Positions 45,639 through 53,533 of a stretch of 64,000 nt of DNA are shown piece after piece. Both the position numbers and the translations under genes were made by a program. The notes beneath the pieces were generated by a model. The model worked only from the letters and a program-made list of their open reading frames with translations, did no database searches and was not told the DNA's origin. This DNA is from Nitrospirota bacterium (lineage in GTDB: Bacteria > Nitrospirota > Thermodesulfovibrionia > Thermodesulfovibrionales > Dissulfurispiraceae): assembly GCA_009773415.1 (NCBI GenBank), contig WSNO01000002.1, forward strand, positions 48,357-112,356. Reading direction: 5' to 3'. The stretch's first letter is position 1. The number at the start of each line of letters is the position of its first letter.

Positions 45639-47357
45639 ATGAGAACTGACAACGCTACGGAAGAAATACGGTCTCGCATCGACATTGTCGATCTCGTGAG
45701 CCAGTATGTTGACCTGAAACGGGCAGGCCAGAATTTCAAGGGGCTCTGCCCGTTTCATTCAGAAAAAACGCCCTCGTTCACGGTCAACCCGTCCCGGCAG
45801 ATTTTCCACTGTTTCGGCTGTAACAAGGGCGGGGATATTTTTACCTTTCTCATGGAGCGCGAAAATCTTTCTTTTCAGGAAGTGCTTGCGTCGCTTGCGG
45901 AGAGAGCGGGGGTTTCTCTTGAGCGTTCGCATGGTCCGAGGGTTCAGCGGAGCGAAAAAGATGCTATCCTGGCGATTCAGAAGGCTGCCCTTGCTTACTT
46001 TCGGGAGGAGCATGTCAAGTCGCCGAAATCGCAGCAGTATGTTCAGGAACGGGGCCTGAATGCCGAGATTGTGGATCGGTTTGCTCTCGGCTATACGGGC
46101 AGTTGCCGGGACGGTCTTTATGAATATCTCAAAAAAACAGGGTTCTCAGAAACCCAGATAAAGGCGTCCGGACTTGTGCATTTCGGGGAGCGAGGACCAT
46201 TCGATTTTTTCCGGGATCGTCTGATATTCCCTATTCAGGATCTGCAAGGTCGCGTTACCGCGTTTGGCGGGCGGATCATGAGCGTTGCTAAAGATCTGCC
46301 GAAATATATCAATTCTCCGGAGAGCATCCTCTTCAAAAAAAGCGATACCGTCTACGGTCTGCATCTGGCCAAAAAGTCGATCAGTGAGAAAGGGTATGCA
46401 CTTATTACGGAGGGGTATCTTGACACCATAATCTGTCATCAGTTTGGCTTCCCGCATGCTGTTGCCCCGCTCGGCACGGCACTGACAGCGGGCCATGTCA
46501 AGAAGCTCCGCCGCTTTGCGGGCAAGGCGGTTTTCGTGTTTGACGGCGATAAGGCAGGAATTTCAGCGGCGCGGCGTGCGGTGGACATTGCGTTCCGGGA
46601 GGGCATGACAGTCAAGATAGCGATTCTCCCGCAGGGCGAAGACCCGGATACCCTTCTAAGAAAGCAGGGGGACGGTGTATTCAGGAAATATCTTGGAGTT
46701 GCGCTCTCGCCTGTAGAGTTCATTCTGCAGCAGCACGGGCGCAATGTACTTGACGGTGCGCGGGCAGTGCTTCACCTGCTTGCTGTCTGTCCGGATGGAC
46801 TTATTCGCGATGCATCACTCAGAGAACTTTCGGAACGTTCCCGCATTCATGAAGCTACATTGCGTGAAGAACTTAGGACGCTGATGCGTGCAGTTCCTGT
46901 TTCGCATTCCGGGGAGGCCGGGACAGTTCCGACTATGCGACCCTTGCCAGCCGGAGCGCGGCACCGGGAGGAAGAGGTTCTGCTCTCTGTTGCGCTTGCA
47001 GTCCCGGAGAAGCGTGCCCATATCCTTAAAATGCTTGAGATGGAAACTATCGAGGATGGTATTATACGGGGAGTATTTGAAAAGATGCATTCTCTGGCTG
47101 CTGAAGGGGAATTGCAGGGTTTGCATGAACATATCCTTGCGCGGTGCTCCCCTGACGAGCAGGCAACGGTATCACGTTTGCTGATGCAGCACCATGCTGA
47201 TGAAGAGAGCATCGACAAGACGATTGCCGACTGTGTCAGGGGGATAGCAATGCGTTTGATTGCGCGGCAGATTCATGCAGCGGAAGCCGCTCATGATGAA
47301 CATTTGCTCAGGAAACTCTATGAAGAGAAAAAGCGGTTACAGCAAGGGCAGCGATAA
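45639..47357 (+). CDS. dnaG: DNA primase
   Basis: Makes RNA primers at the replication fork with DnaB helicase. 572 residues. The zinc-binding domain has CPFHSEKTPSFTVNPSRQIF then HCFGCNKGGDIF (about 37-66); the TOPRIM core has ITEGYLDTI and VFDGDKAGISAARRAVDIAF; LIFPIQDLQGRVTAFGGRI lies in the RNA-polymerase region. The C-terminal helicase-interacting part (about 440-572) is divergent. rpoD follows. Confidence 0.96.
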   Translation: MRTDNATEEIRSRIDIVDLVSQYVDLKRAGQNFKGLCPFHSEKTPSFTVNPSRQIFHCFGCNKGGDIFTFLMERENLSFQEVLASLAERAGVSLERSHGPRVQRSEKDAILAIQKAALAYFREEHVKSPKSQQYVQERGLNAEIVDRFALGYTGSCRDGLYEYLKKTGFSETQIKASGLVHFGERGPFDFFRDRLIFPIQDLQGRVTAFGGRIMSVAKDLPKYINSPESILFKKSDTVYGLHLAKKSISEKGYALITEGYLDTIICHQFGFPHAVAPLGTALTAGHVKKLRRFAGKAVFVFDGDKAGISAARRAVDIAFREGMTVKIAILPQGEDPDTLLRKQGDGVFRKYLGVALSPVEFILQQHGRNVLDGARAVLHLLAVCPDGLIRDASLRELSERSRIHEATLREELRTLMRAVPVSHSGEAGTVPTMRPLPAGARHREEEVLLSVALAVPEKRAHILKMLEMETIEDGIIRGVFEKMHSLAAEGELQGLHEHILARCSPDEQATVSRLLMQHHADEESIDKTIADCVRGIAMRLIARQIHAAEAAHDEHLLRKLYEEKKRLQQGQR

Positions 47358-47390
47358 AGGCGACGAAAATATTATTGGCGGGGTGTCATC

Positions 47391-48935
47391 TTGAAAGAAC
47401 CTTTCGGGTCATACGGTGACAATGTAAAGCAGAATGATTCGCATGATGATGATGACAAGAGACTTTCAGAGGAGCGGGTGCTCCAGCATTATGAGTTGCC
47501 CGGGGATGAAGATGGGGAGCCGGAAGCCGCATCCGAAAACATCTATCAGGAAGAGTTTGACCCTCTTAAGGCATACCTCAAAGGAATCAGTGCAATCCCG
47601 CTCTTGACCAAGGAGGGGGAGGTTGAGATCGCAAGGCTCATTGAGAGCGGCAAACGCCTTTTTCTGCGTGAACTTCTCACCATTCCCTTTGTCCTTGACA
47701 AGCTTTCCGTTCTTGGCAAACTCGTTGGGCGAGGAGAGGCTCCGTTTGTAGAGTTGATTCAGGATGCCGAAGAGTTAAGCGACCGAGATCTGCTGACGGA
47801 AAAGGATCGTTTTGCCAGGAGCATTCAGGCGATAGCGTTGCTATCAAGAAAACGTCAGCGTTTGGCCATTGAGCGCCGCGCCGCAGCCGCAGTAAAGACA
47901 GTACGAGCCGCGCGGGCAAAATCTGCGGATCCGCTTGACCGCATGACAAATCAGATCCTGGAAGGCATTCTGGATCTGAAGCTCAAAGACGCAGTGCTCA
48001 CCGCATTTTGTGAAGAGGTGCGCAGGATAAACAGCGATCTGGTTTCTGCTGAGCGTGCACTGGTCTGCCTTCGCAAAGAGAAAGCTCCGAGGGCAGCGCT
48101 CGATAAGCGGCGGGGTGAAATCCGGGCACTTGAGGAAGCTGCCGGCATTCCAGCTAGAGAACTACATGCCGTGCTGCAGAGACTGCATGAAGCTGAAGCG
48201 GCTGTGAACCAGGCGAAAGGCCAGCTCGTTGAAGCAAACCTCCGTCTTGTCATAAGCGTGGCAAAACGGTATATCGGCAAGGGGCTTAGTCTGAGCGACC
48301 TGATACAGGAAGGCAATATCGGTCTTATGCGTGCGGTCGATAAGTTCGAATATCAGCGCGGATACAAGTTCAGCACCTATGCTACCTGGTGGATCCGGCA
48401 GTCGATCAGCCGGTCGTTGGCCGATCAGTCCCGTACTATCAGAATCCCTGTGCATATGATTGAAAACATGAACCGGGTCAACCGTGCGGCGAAGGAGCTT
48501 GTTCAGGAAAGCGGCAGCGAGCCGGGAGCCGATGAGATCGCAAAGCGTTCGAACATGCCGGTGGATAAGGTTCGCACGATCATGAAGATATCCAAGGAGC
48601 CTATCTCCATCGAAATGCCGATTGGCGATGATGAAGATACGATGCTTCGCGATTTTCTTGAAGACAAATCGCACATGTCGCCTCTGGAAATGGCAATTCT
48701 TAAAGATTTGCGAGTCAGCATTGAAAAGGTGCTGTCGACTCTTTCCGAAAAGGAAGCGAACATTATTCGGCGGCGGTTTGGTATCGGCGAGGATGGTCCG
48801 CAGACCCTCGAAGAGGTCGGTCAGGAGTTTGAGGTGACGCGTGAGCGTATTCGCCAGATAGAAGTTAAGGCGATACGCAAGTTGAAGCACCCTTCACGCA
48901 GCATCTGGCTAAGGGATTTCCTGCGCCGCTCTTGA
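47391..48935 (+). CDS. rpoD: RNA polymerase primary sigma factor (sigma-70)
   Basis: 514 residues beginning with TTG at 47391 behind GGCGGGGTG. After an acidic N-terminus, region 1.2 ([20 protein letters not shown]), a charged non-conserved region (about 95-285), regions 2.1-2.4 with [40 protein letters not shown] and [20 protein letters not shown], region 3 with [19 protein letters not shown], and 4.2 with [20 protein letters not shown]. The intact regions 2.4 and 4.2 match the TTGACA/TATAAT-like promoters seen throughout the window. Confidence 0.96.
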   Translation: MKEPFGSYGDNVKQNDSHDDDDKRLSEERVLQHYELPGDEDGEPEAASENIYQEEFDPLKAYLKGISAIPLLTKEGEVEIARLIESGKRLFLRELLTIPFVLDKLSVLGKLVGRGEAPFVELIQDAEELSDRDLLTEKDRFARSIQAIALLSRKRQRLAIERRAAAAVKTVRAARAKSADPLDRMTNQILEGILDLKLKDAVLTAFCEEVRRINSDLVSAERALVCLRKEKAPRAALDKRRGEIRALEEAAGIPARELHAVLQRLHEAEAAVNQAKGQLVEANLRLVISVAKRYIGKGLSLSDLIQEGNIGLMRAVDKFEYQRGYKFSTYATWWIRQSISRSLADQSRTIRIPVHMIENMNRVNRAAKELVQESGSEPGADEIAKRSNMPVDKVRTIMKISKEPISIEMPIGDDEDTMLRDFLEDKSHMSPLEMAILKDLRVSIEKVLSTLSEKEANIIRRRFGIGEDGPQTLEEVGQEFEVTRERIRQIEVKAIRKLKHPSRSIWLRDFLRRS

Positions 48936-49044
48936 CTCGATCGAGAACAGCCAAGTATAGTTAAATTCCTGCAGGCGTTGCAGACTGTCATGCAGGGCGG
49001 TGTGAAAATTGATGTCTCGCGTCTTTGCCCCATGCGGTACAGCA

Positions 49045-49117
49045 GGGCCCATAGCTCAGTTGGTAGAGCTACCGGCTCATAACCGGTTGGTCCCAGGTTC
49101 GAGCCCTGGTGGGCCCA
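49045..49117 (+). tRNA. tRNA-Met (anticodon CAT)
   Basis: The 73-nt cloverleaf has acceptor GGGCCCA/TGGGCCC, anticodon loop CTCATAA, T-arm CCAGGTTCGAGCCCTGG, and no encoded CCA, unlike the other tRNAs here. The paired first base excludes an initiator. A lysidine-modified tRNA-Ile(CAU) also has this loop, so identity as elongator Met is likely but not certain. Confidence 0.9.
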
Positions 49118-49169
49118 CTCATTGCCACCGCGGCACTCAGTGCTGCGGACAGTACAGAAAGGGGTTCCT

Positions 49170-49931
49170 GTGAACGATCAACTGCAGCTTCTGATTGCGC
49201 TCCAGAAAGTCGACACCACTATTCTTGCCGCTATTCGCCAGGTGGAGGTGTTGCCTGCGCGCCTTGGCAATCACGAATCTGCCTTCAGGAATGCTGAAAG
49301 CGAATGTTCGCGTGCGGAAAGAGTTCTTGCTGATTCTGCGGAAAAGAAGCGCGGCAAAGAACGGGAGATTAGTGAGGCAAAAGATCGCAGCGCGAAGCTG
49401 AAAGCCCGCACGTCTGAAATCAAGAAAAGCACCGAGTATCAGGCGAATCTTGCTGAAGTTGAGCGAGCCGAAGCGGGCGTAAGTAATCTGGAGGCTGCGC
49501 TGGCGCTGATTCTTGCTGACGCTGAAACTGCCAGACAGACGGTTGCAGCGCAGAAAGCACGCATTGAGCAGGAGCAGTCTGCTCTTGTGATCGTGCGTCA
49601 AGAGATTGCAGCTGAGGCGGCCAGCAAGAATGATGAGATTAAGCGCTTAAAGTCTGAGCGAAAAAAGATTGTTCAACAGCTTGAGTCCGAAGTGAATAAT
49701 CAGTACATGAATCTTATGCGTATGCATCGCGGCGTTGCCGTGACGGAAGCGAAAGACGCGGTCTGTCAGGGATGTAACCTTCACATTCCGCCGCAACTCT
49801 ATGTTGAAATCAAAAGTGGCTATGCCATTGAAACCTGTCCCGAGTGTCGGCGCATTCTCTATCATATCCGACTCGAAGGCAACGGACTCTCCGCTGTCTC
49901 AGTTGTTTCAGAGCCAACAGCGGCAGACTGA
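49170..49931 (+). CDS. Coiled-coil protein with C4 zinc ribbon (CdsZ/DUF164 family)
   Basis: 253 residues from GTG 49170 (GAAAGGGG upstream). Residues about 1-180 form a long charged coiled coil (LGNHESAFRNAESECSRAER onward); the C-terminus has a zinc ribbon CQGCNLHIPPQLYVEIKSGY and CPECRRILY. Family members are common in bacteria and are thought to act in nucleic-acid or regulatory roles, but function is not firmly known. It follows tRNA-Met and lies near the NIF3-like gene, a frequent association. Confidence 0.9.
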   Translation: MNDQLQLLIALQKVDTTILAAIRQVEVLPARLGNHESAFRNAESECSRAERVLADSAEKKRGKEREISEAKDRSAKLKARTSEIKKSTEYQANLAEVERAEAGVSNLEAALALILADAETARQTVAAQKARIEQEQSALVIVRQEIAAEAASKNDEIKRLKSERKKIVQQLESEVNNQYMNLMRMHRGVAVTEAKDAVCQGCNLHIPPQLYVEIKSGYAIETCPECRRILYHIRLEGNGLSAVSVVSEPTAAD

Positions 49932-50081
49932 TGCCTGTGTGCGGTGCTTTTTCCGTTTAGAGGATATTTTCTGCAGTTGCCGAAAGCTCTTCTTCAAGCG
50001 TGTGTGCATTCATTAATTGTTCGCGGTGAAAGGGTTCAGCGGACAAACCGACGCCCTAGGAGTGTTTGTAAGGAAAACCTA

Positions 50082-50111
50082 TTTACATATAAAGAAAACT
50101 TATGATAGACT
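50082..50111 (+). promoter_or_regulatory. Promoter of the LysR-type gene
   Basis: TTTACA (50082-50087), an 18-bp spacer, TAGACT (50106-50111), then 9 nt to the ATG and no Shine-Dalgarno. The segment is bounded by TTTACA and TGTAAA, an inverted pair that could form part of an autoregulatory LysR site. Confidence 0.55.
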
Positions 50112-50120
50112 GTAAAGCAC

Positions 50121-51047
50121 ATGAGTATGGAAGATCATAAACTCAAGGTTTTCTGCACGGTTGCGGAGACCAAAAGTTTCTCCAAGACCTCAGAGATAAT
50201 TCATCTGACACAACCTGCGGTCAGTCTGCAGATTCAGGCGCTGGAGGAGGTCTATGAAAGCAAACTGTTTGATCGCTCAAGTGGCACCATCAGTCTAACG
50301 CCCTCCGGAGAAATCCTCTATAGATACGCAAAGGAAATTCTTGGGCTTTACGCTAAAGCCGAGAAAGACATCGGAAAGATTACCGGCCTGATCAAGGGAA
50401 GCATCAAGATCGGTACCGGAACAACGGTTGGTAATTATATTCTCCCGAGCGTTATTGTCGACTTCAAGAAGACGCATCCGAAGATCAAGATACATGTCGT
50501 TATCGGCAATACGAAGCGCATGGTCGAGCTGCTGAATTCAGGAGTTATCGACTTCGGCATTCTTTGCGATACGAAACCGAGTGCCAAACTAGTGGTTGAA
50601 CCGCTGTTAACGGACGAACTCTTTATCATTGCCCCGCCGTTTCACCTCTGGGCCAAGAAAAAGGTAATCTCGATTGTCGACGTGGCCAAGGAACCCTGCG
50701 TCCTGCGTGAGGAAGGGTCTGCGACACGCGAGATTTTTGAGCGGTACTTTTCCGATCACGGGTTCAGCGTGAACGATATTCCGGTTGCTCTCATTCTTGG
50801 CAGCATCGGGTCTGTGAAAGAGGCTGTTGAACGCGGGATGGGCGTGTCGATTGCCTCAAAGTGGGCAATACGGAAAGAGATCAAGAACGGCACGCTCAAG
50901 ATGCTGGTGCCGAAAGAGGGACGTATGCAGCGCAAATTTTCCCTTGTCATGCAGAAGAACTCGGTTTTGACGCATGCTGTAGATGAATTCGTTTCGTATC
51001 TCAGAGCCTATCCGTACGAAAATCTCTCCCTCGATTGCAAACCGTAA
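50121..51047 (+). CDS. LysR-family transcriptional regulator
   Basis: 308 residues. The N-terminal helix-turn-helix is LKVFCTVAETKSFSKTSEII then HLTQPAVSLQIQALEEVYES (about 7-46), followed by a linker helix and a periplasmic-binding-like effector domain (about 90-300: GSIKIGTGTTVGNYILPSVI). The domain resembles CysB/CbbR-type regulators; the effector cannot be told from sequence. The neighbouring selD gene is convergent, and the target is likely elsewhere or the gene itself. Confidence 0.92.
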   Translation: MSMEDHKLKVFCTVAETKSFSKTSEIIHLTQPAVSLQIQALEEVYESKLFDRSSGTISLTPSGEILYRYAKEILGLYAKAEKDIGKITGLIKGSIKIGTGTTVGNYILPSVIVDFKKTHPKIKIHVVIGNTKRMVELLNSGVIDFGILCDTKPSAKLVVEPLLTDELFIIAPPFHLWAKKKVISIVDVAKEPCVLREEGSATREIFERYFSDHGFSVNDIPVALILGSIGSVKEAVERGMGVSIASKWAIRKEIKNGTLKMLVPKEGRMQRKFSLVMQKNSVLTHAVDEFVSYLRAYPYENLSLDCKP

Positions 51048-51146
51048 GTTTTCTGTGACAAAGATTTGCCTTGTCTGCATTTATTCAGACGAAGCGATTT
51101 TTCCCCGTGAATCAGCCGCAGTGATTGTCCGGGCGAAGACAGGAAA

Positions 51147-52160
51147 TTACGGGATGACTCTGATTCTGCCCGTGCCTTCGGTGACGGAACCAATAACCGC
51201 ATGAAAAACACCGGCCGCCACGAATAGCGGCAGGGCAGTTTCACTCGCGGCGATGAGCAGTCCGCCGGATGTCTGAGGGTCTGCAAGCATCAGCTTCATT
51301 TCATCGGCAATTGCCTCTGCAAAAGAAGTTTTGGAAGCAAGGTAGGAAAGGTTTTTGTACGCACCTTCAGCCACCATGCCGCCGTCAATCAGCATCCAAG
51401 CGGCCGGTATCACCGGAACCGAGTCCGCACATATCACAAAATCAACAGAGGATTTTCGCACCATGGTATGAGCATGTCCGAGGAGACCGAAGCCGGTAAC
51501 GTCTGTGCATGCCGAGGCATGCGCCTGCAAAGCGCACTCTGATGCCCGCCTGTTCAGGGTAAGCATCCAGCGGACTGCTTCCTCAACATGGGCAGGCTGA
51601 GCCTTTCCGCCCTTGAGCGCTGTCGTGATGATGCCTATGCCGAGAGGCTTTGTGAGAATGAGGATGTCTCCGGGACGGGCACCGCGAACCCTCAGTATTT
51701 GCTCCGGATCGCCGGTTCCCGTTACCGCAAGACCGAACTTAATCTCGCTGTCATCGAAACTGTGGCCGCCGACAAGCAGTGCATCTGCTTCTTTCAGAGT
51801 GGCTGTAGCTCCGCGCAGGATTTCGCGCAGAATCTGGGGCTCGCACGAGCATGCAGGATAGCCCGCAATTGCAAGCGCGGTGAGCGGTTTTCCGCCCATG
51901 GCATACACATCGCTGACAGCATTTGCGGCGCTGATGGCACCAAATGTGAAAGGATCATCAACCACAGGGGAAATGACGTCAACCGTCTCGATGAGTGCGG
52001 TTCCTTTGTAAACAAAAACACCCGCATCATCGCCCGGACCGACAAGAAGACCGGGGGCGATGATGATTTTAAGGTCACTGAGAATATCTTCCAGGTCCGC
52101 CGGACCTATCTTTGCCGCTCAGCCGGCAGCTTTCGCTTTTTCAGTAAGGCGATAGTTCAT
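51147..52160 (-). CDS. selD: Selenide, water dikinase, a selenoprotein (UGA at codon 14)
   Basis: Makes selenophosphate from selenide and ATP for selenocysteine and selenouridine synthesis. The full frame from ATG 52160 is 337 residues and passes a UGA at 52119-52121. The motif around it, KAAGUAAKIGPADLEDIL, is the SelD active-site motif with Sec in place of Cys and the catalytic Lys three residues on. VGPGDDAGVFV, DPFTFGAISAANAVSDVYAM, GGHSFDDSEIKFGLAVTGT, KPLGIGIITTALKGG, ACTDVTGFGLLGHAHTM and DPQTSGGLLIA follow. A hairpin suitable as SECIS starts 11 nt after the UGA. A start after the UGA would delete the catalytic loop. Confidence 0.95.
52093..52107 (-). promoter_or_regulatory. Putative bacterial SECIS hairpin of selD
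   Basis: AGGTCC (52107-52102), loop GGC, GGACCT (52098-52093): a 6-bp perfect stem whose loop lies about 17-20 nt after the UGA and contains G residues, as expected for SelB recognition. Confidence 0.7.
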
Positions 52161-52166
52161 TCATTT

Positions 52167-52195
52167 AGTATACCTGAGCAGCAGACGCTTGAGAA
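52167..52195 (-). promoter_or_regulatory. selD promoter, leaderless
   Basis: On the minus strand: TTCTCA (52195-52190), a 17-bp spacer, TATACT (52172-52167), then exactly 6 nt to the ATG. No Shine-Dalgarno. Confidence 0.55.
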
Positions 52196-52200
52196 TGCGG

Positions 52201-52926
52201 TTACCGGCCGAATGTTGAGCGAAGCAGGTCGGTAACTCGGGCTGCCGGATCGGTCCGAATGCGCTTTTCTTCCTGCCCGACGATGGTGAAGAGACCATCG
52301 AGAGCCTTGCTGGTTACATAGGTATCCAGATCAACAGACTCTTTTTTCAGCAAGGGAACCGAGTCTGCCTTCTGTAAAAGGTTTTTGTATGCTCGTGTCG
52401 ATCCGACGTCGTCAAGACTTTTGGAGATGATCGGCTTGAACGCATCGGTCAGTTTTCCTGATGATTTGGAGCGAAAGTATTCCGTGGCTGCAGTATCGTT
52501 GCCCGACAGGATTTTGCGTGCATCTTCAATAGTCATCTGCCTGATGGAATCGGCGAAAATGGCTCCTGCCTGCGGAGCGGCCTTTTCGGCTGCCCGGTTC
52601 ATGCTCAGCACAAACTCATCAACCTCTTTCTTGTATCCGAGCATGCTGAGCGTATCAGTAACCTTGCGCATTTTTTCGGGCATCAGAATCCGGATGAGCT
52701 GATTGCCGAAATACCCGTCTGATCGTCCGACATTCTTTACTGCATTTTCAGTTCCGACGGAGAGCGCCTCTTTGAGACCCCTTGCGATGTTCATATCGCT
52801 TTGCTTTGAAGAGCCGGCAGGAGACTGCTGCCACAAATTATCGAGGAACGATGCAGCCTGAACCGGCATGCCGCAGAGGAAAAAAATGACCAGAGCAATG
52901 CTGAAGGCACAAACAATTCTTTTCAT
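52201..52926 (-). CDS. DUF4197 domain-containing secreted protein
   Basis: 241 residues with a signal peptide (MKRIVCAFSIALVIFFLCGM, cleavage after VQA). The mature part is helical and matches DUF4197 in layout: NIARGLKEALSVGTENAVKN near its start, SMLGYKKEVDEFVLSMNRAA, EKAAPQAGAIFADSIRQMTI, and near the end a conserved YVTSKALDGLFTIVGQEEKR. Function unknown; periplasmic. It begins 6 nt after mscL and ends 41 bp before the selD start, so mscL-DUF4197 may be one unit. Confidence 0.88.
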   Translation of the reverse strand: MKRIVCAFSIALVIFFLCGMPVQAASFLDNLWQQSPAGSSKQSDMNIARGLKEALSVGTENAVKNVGRSDGYFGNQLIRILMPEKMRKVTDTLSMLGYKKEVDEFVLSMNRAAEKAAPQAGAIFADSIRQMTIEDARKILSGNDTAATEYFRSKSSGKLTDAFKPIISKSLDDVGSTRAYKNLLQKADSVPLLKKESVDLDTYVTSKALDGLFTIVGQEEKRIRTDPAARVTDLLRSTFGR

Positions 52927-52932
52927 GAAAGC

Positions 52933-53388
52933 CTATCCTTTCAATTCTGCCGTACAGTGCGGGCAGCGCACCGCCTTTATCGCGACCGTCGAACAGCAGA
53001 ACGGGCACTCCTTGGTCGTCGGTGCTGACGAAGGAGCTTCCTGCTTGCGCTTCATGGCATTCAGCGACCGGATAACCATGAATATCGCAAAGGCGAGAAT
53101 GATAAAATTGATGACGGTGTTGATAAACAGACCGATATTCATCGTAATAGCACCGGCCTTCTTTGCATCCGCAATTGTCAGATACGGACCGGGCAGCGTT
53201 GAACTTTCTTTCAAGACCATGAAGATGTTGGAGAAGTCGGTTTTTCCGAGAAGCAGGCCGATAGGAGGCATAATCACGTCTGCTACCAGCGAATTCACGA
53301 TGCCGCCGAACGCAGCCCCGATGATAATACCGACTGCCATATCAACGACATTTCCGCGCAAAGCGAACTCCTTGAAATCGTTCAGCAT
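52933..53388 (-). CDS. mscL: Large-conductance mechanosensitive channel with C-terminal zinc ribbon
   Basis: Opens under membrane tension to release solutes on osmotic downshock. 151 residues from ATG 53388 (GGAGGGAAT upstream). [20 protein letters not shown] starts TM1, with [20 protein letters not shown] at the gate; TM2 is about 88-110 ([17 protein letters not shown]). After the usual C-terminal helix is a zinc-ribbon-like [20 protein letters not shown] not present in the E. coli protein, though C-terminal zinc ribbons occur in other MscL proteins. Confidence 0.94.
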   Translation of the reverse strand: MLNDFKEFALRGNVVDMAVGIIIGAAFGGIVNSLVADVIMPPIGLLLGKTDFSNIFMVLKESSTLPGPYLTIADAKKAGAITMNIGLFINTVINFIILAFAIFMVIRSLNAMKRKQEAPSSAPTTKECPFCCSTVAIKAVRCPHCTAELKG

Positions 53389-53533
53389 ATTCCCTCCTGT
53401 GCCGCAATGATTTGTTTCTACCTTACCATGGAGCATCTTGTCAGTCAACGCTTTTCAGTAGCCTGTTGCTGGGTCGGAGCGAAAAGTGTCAAGACTTGCA
53501 GCATAAACAACTCAAGTGGTAGGATAAACAGCT

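Noticed and set aside
49932..50120. Possible rnpB after the zinc-ribbon gene, a place where some relatives have it
   Set aside because: None of the conserved RNase P RNA segments (such as GAGGAAAGTCC) is present and the gap is too short.
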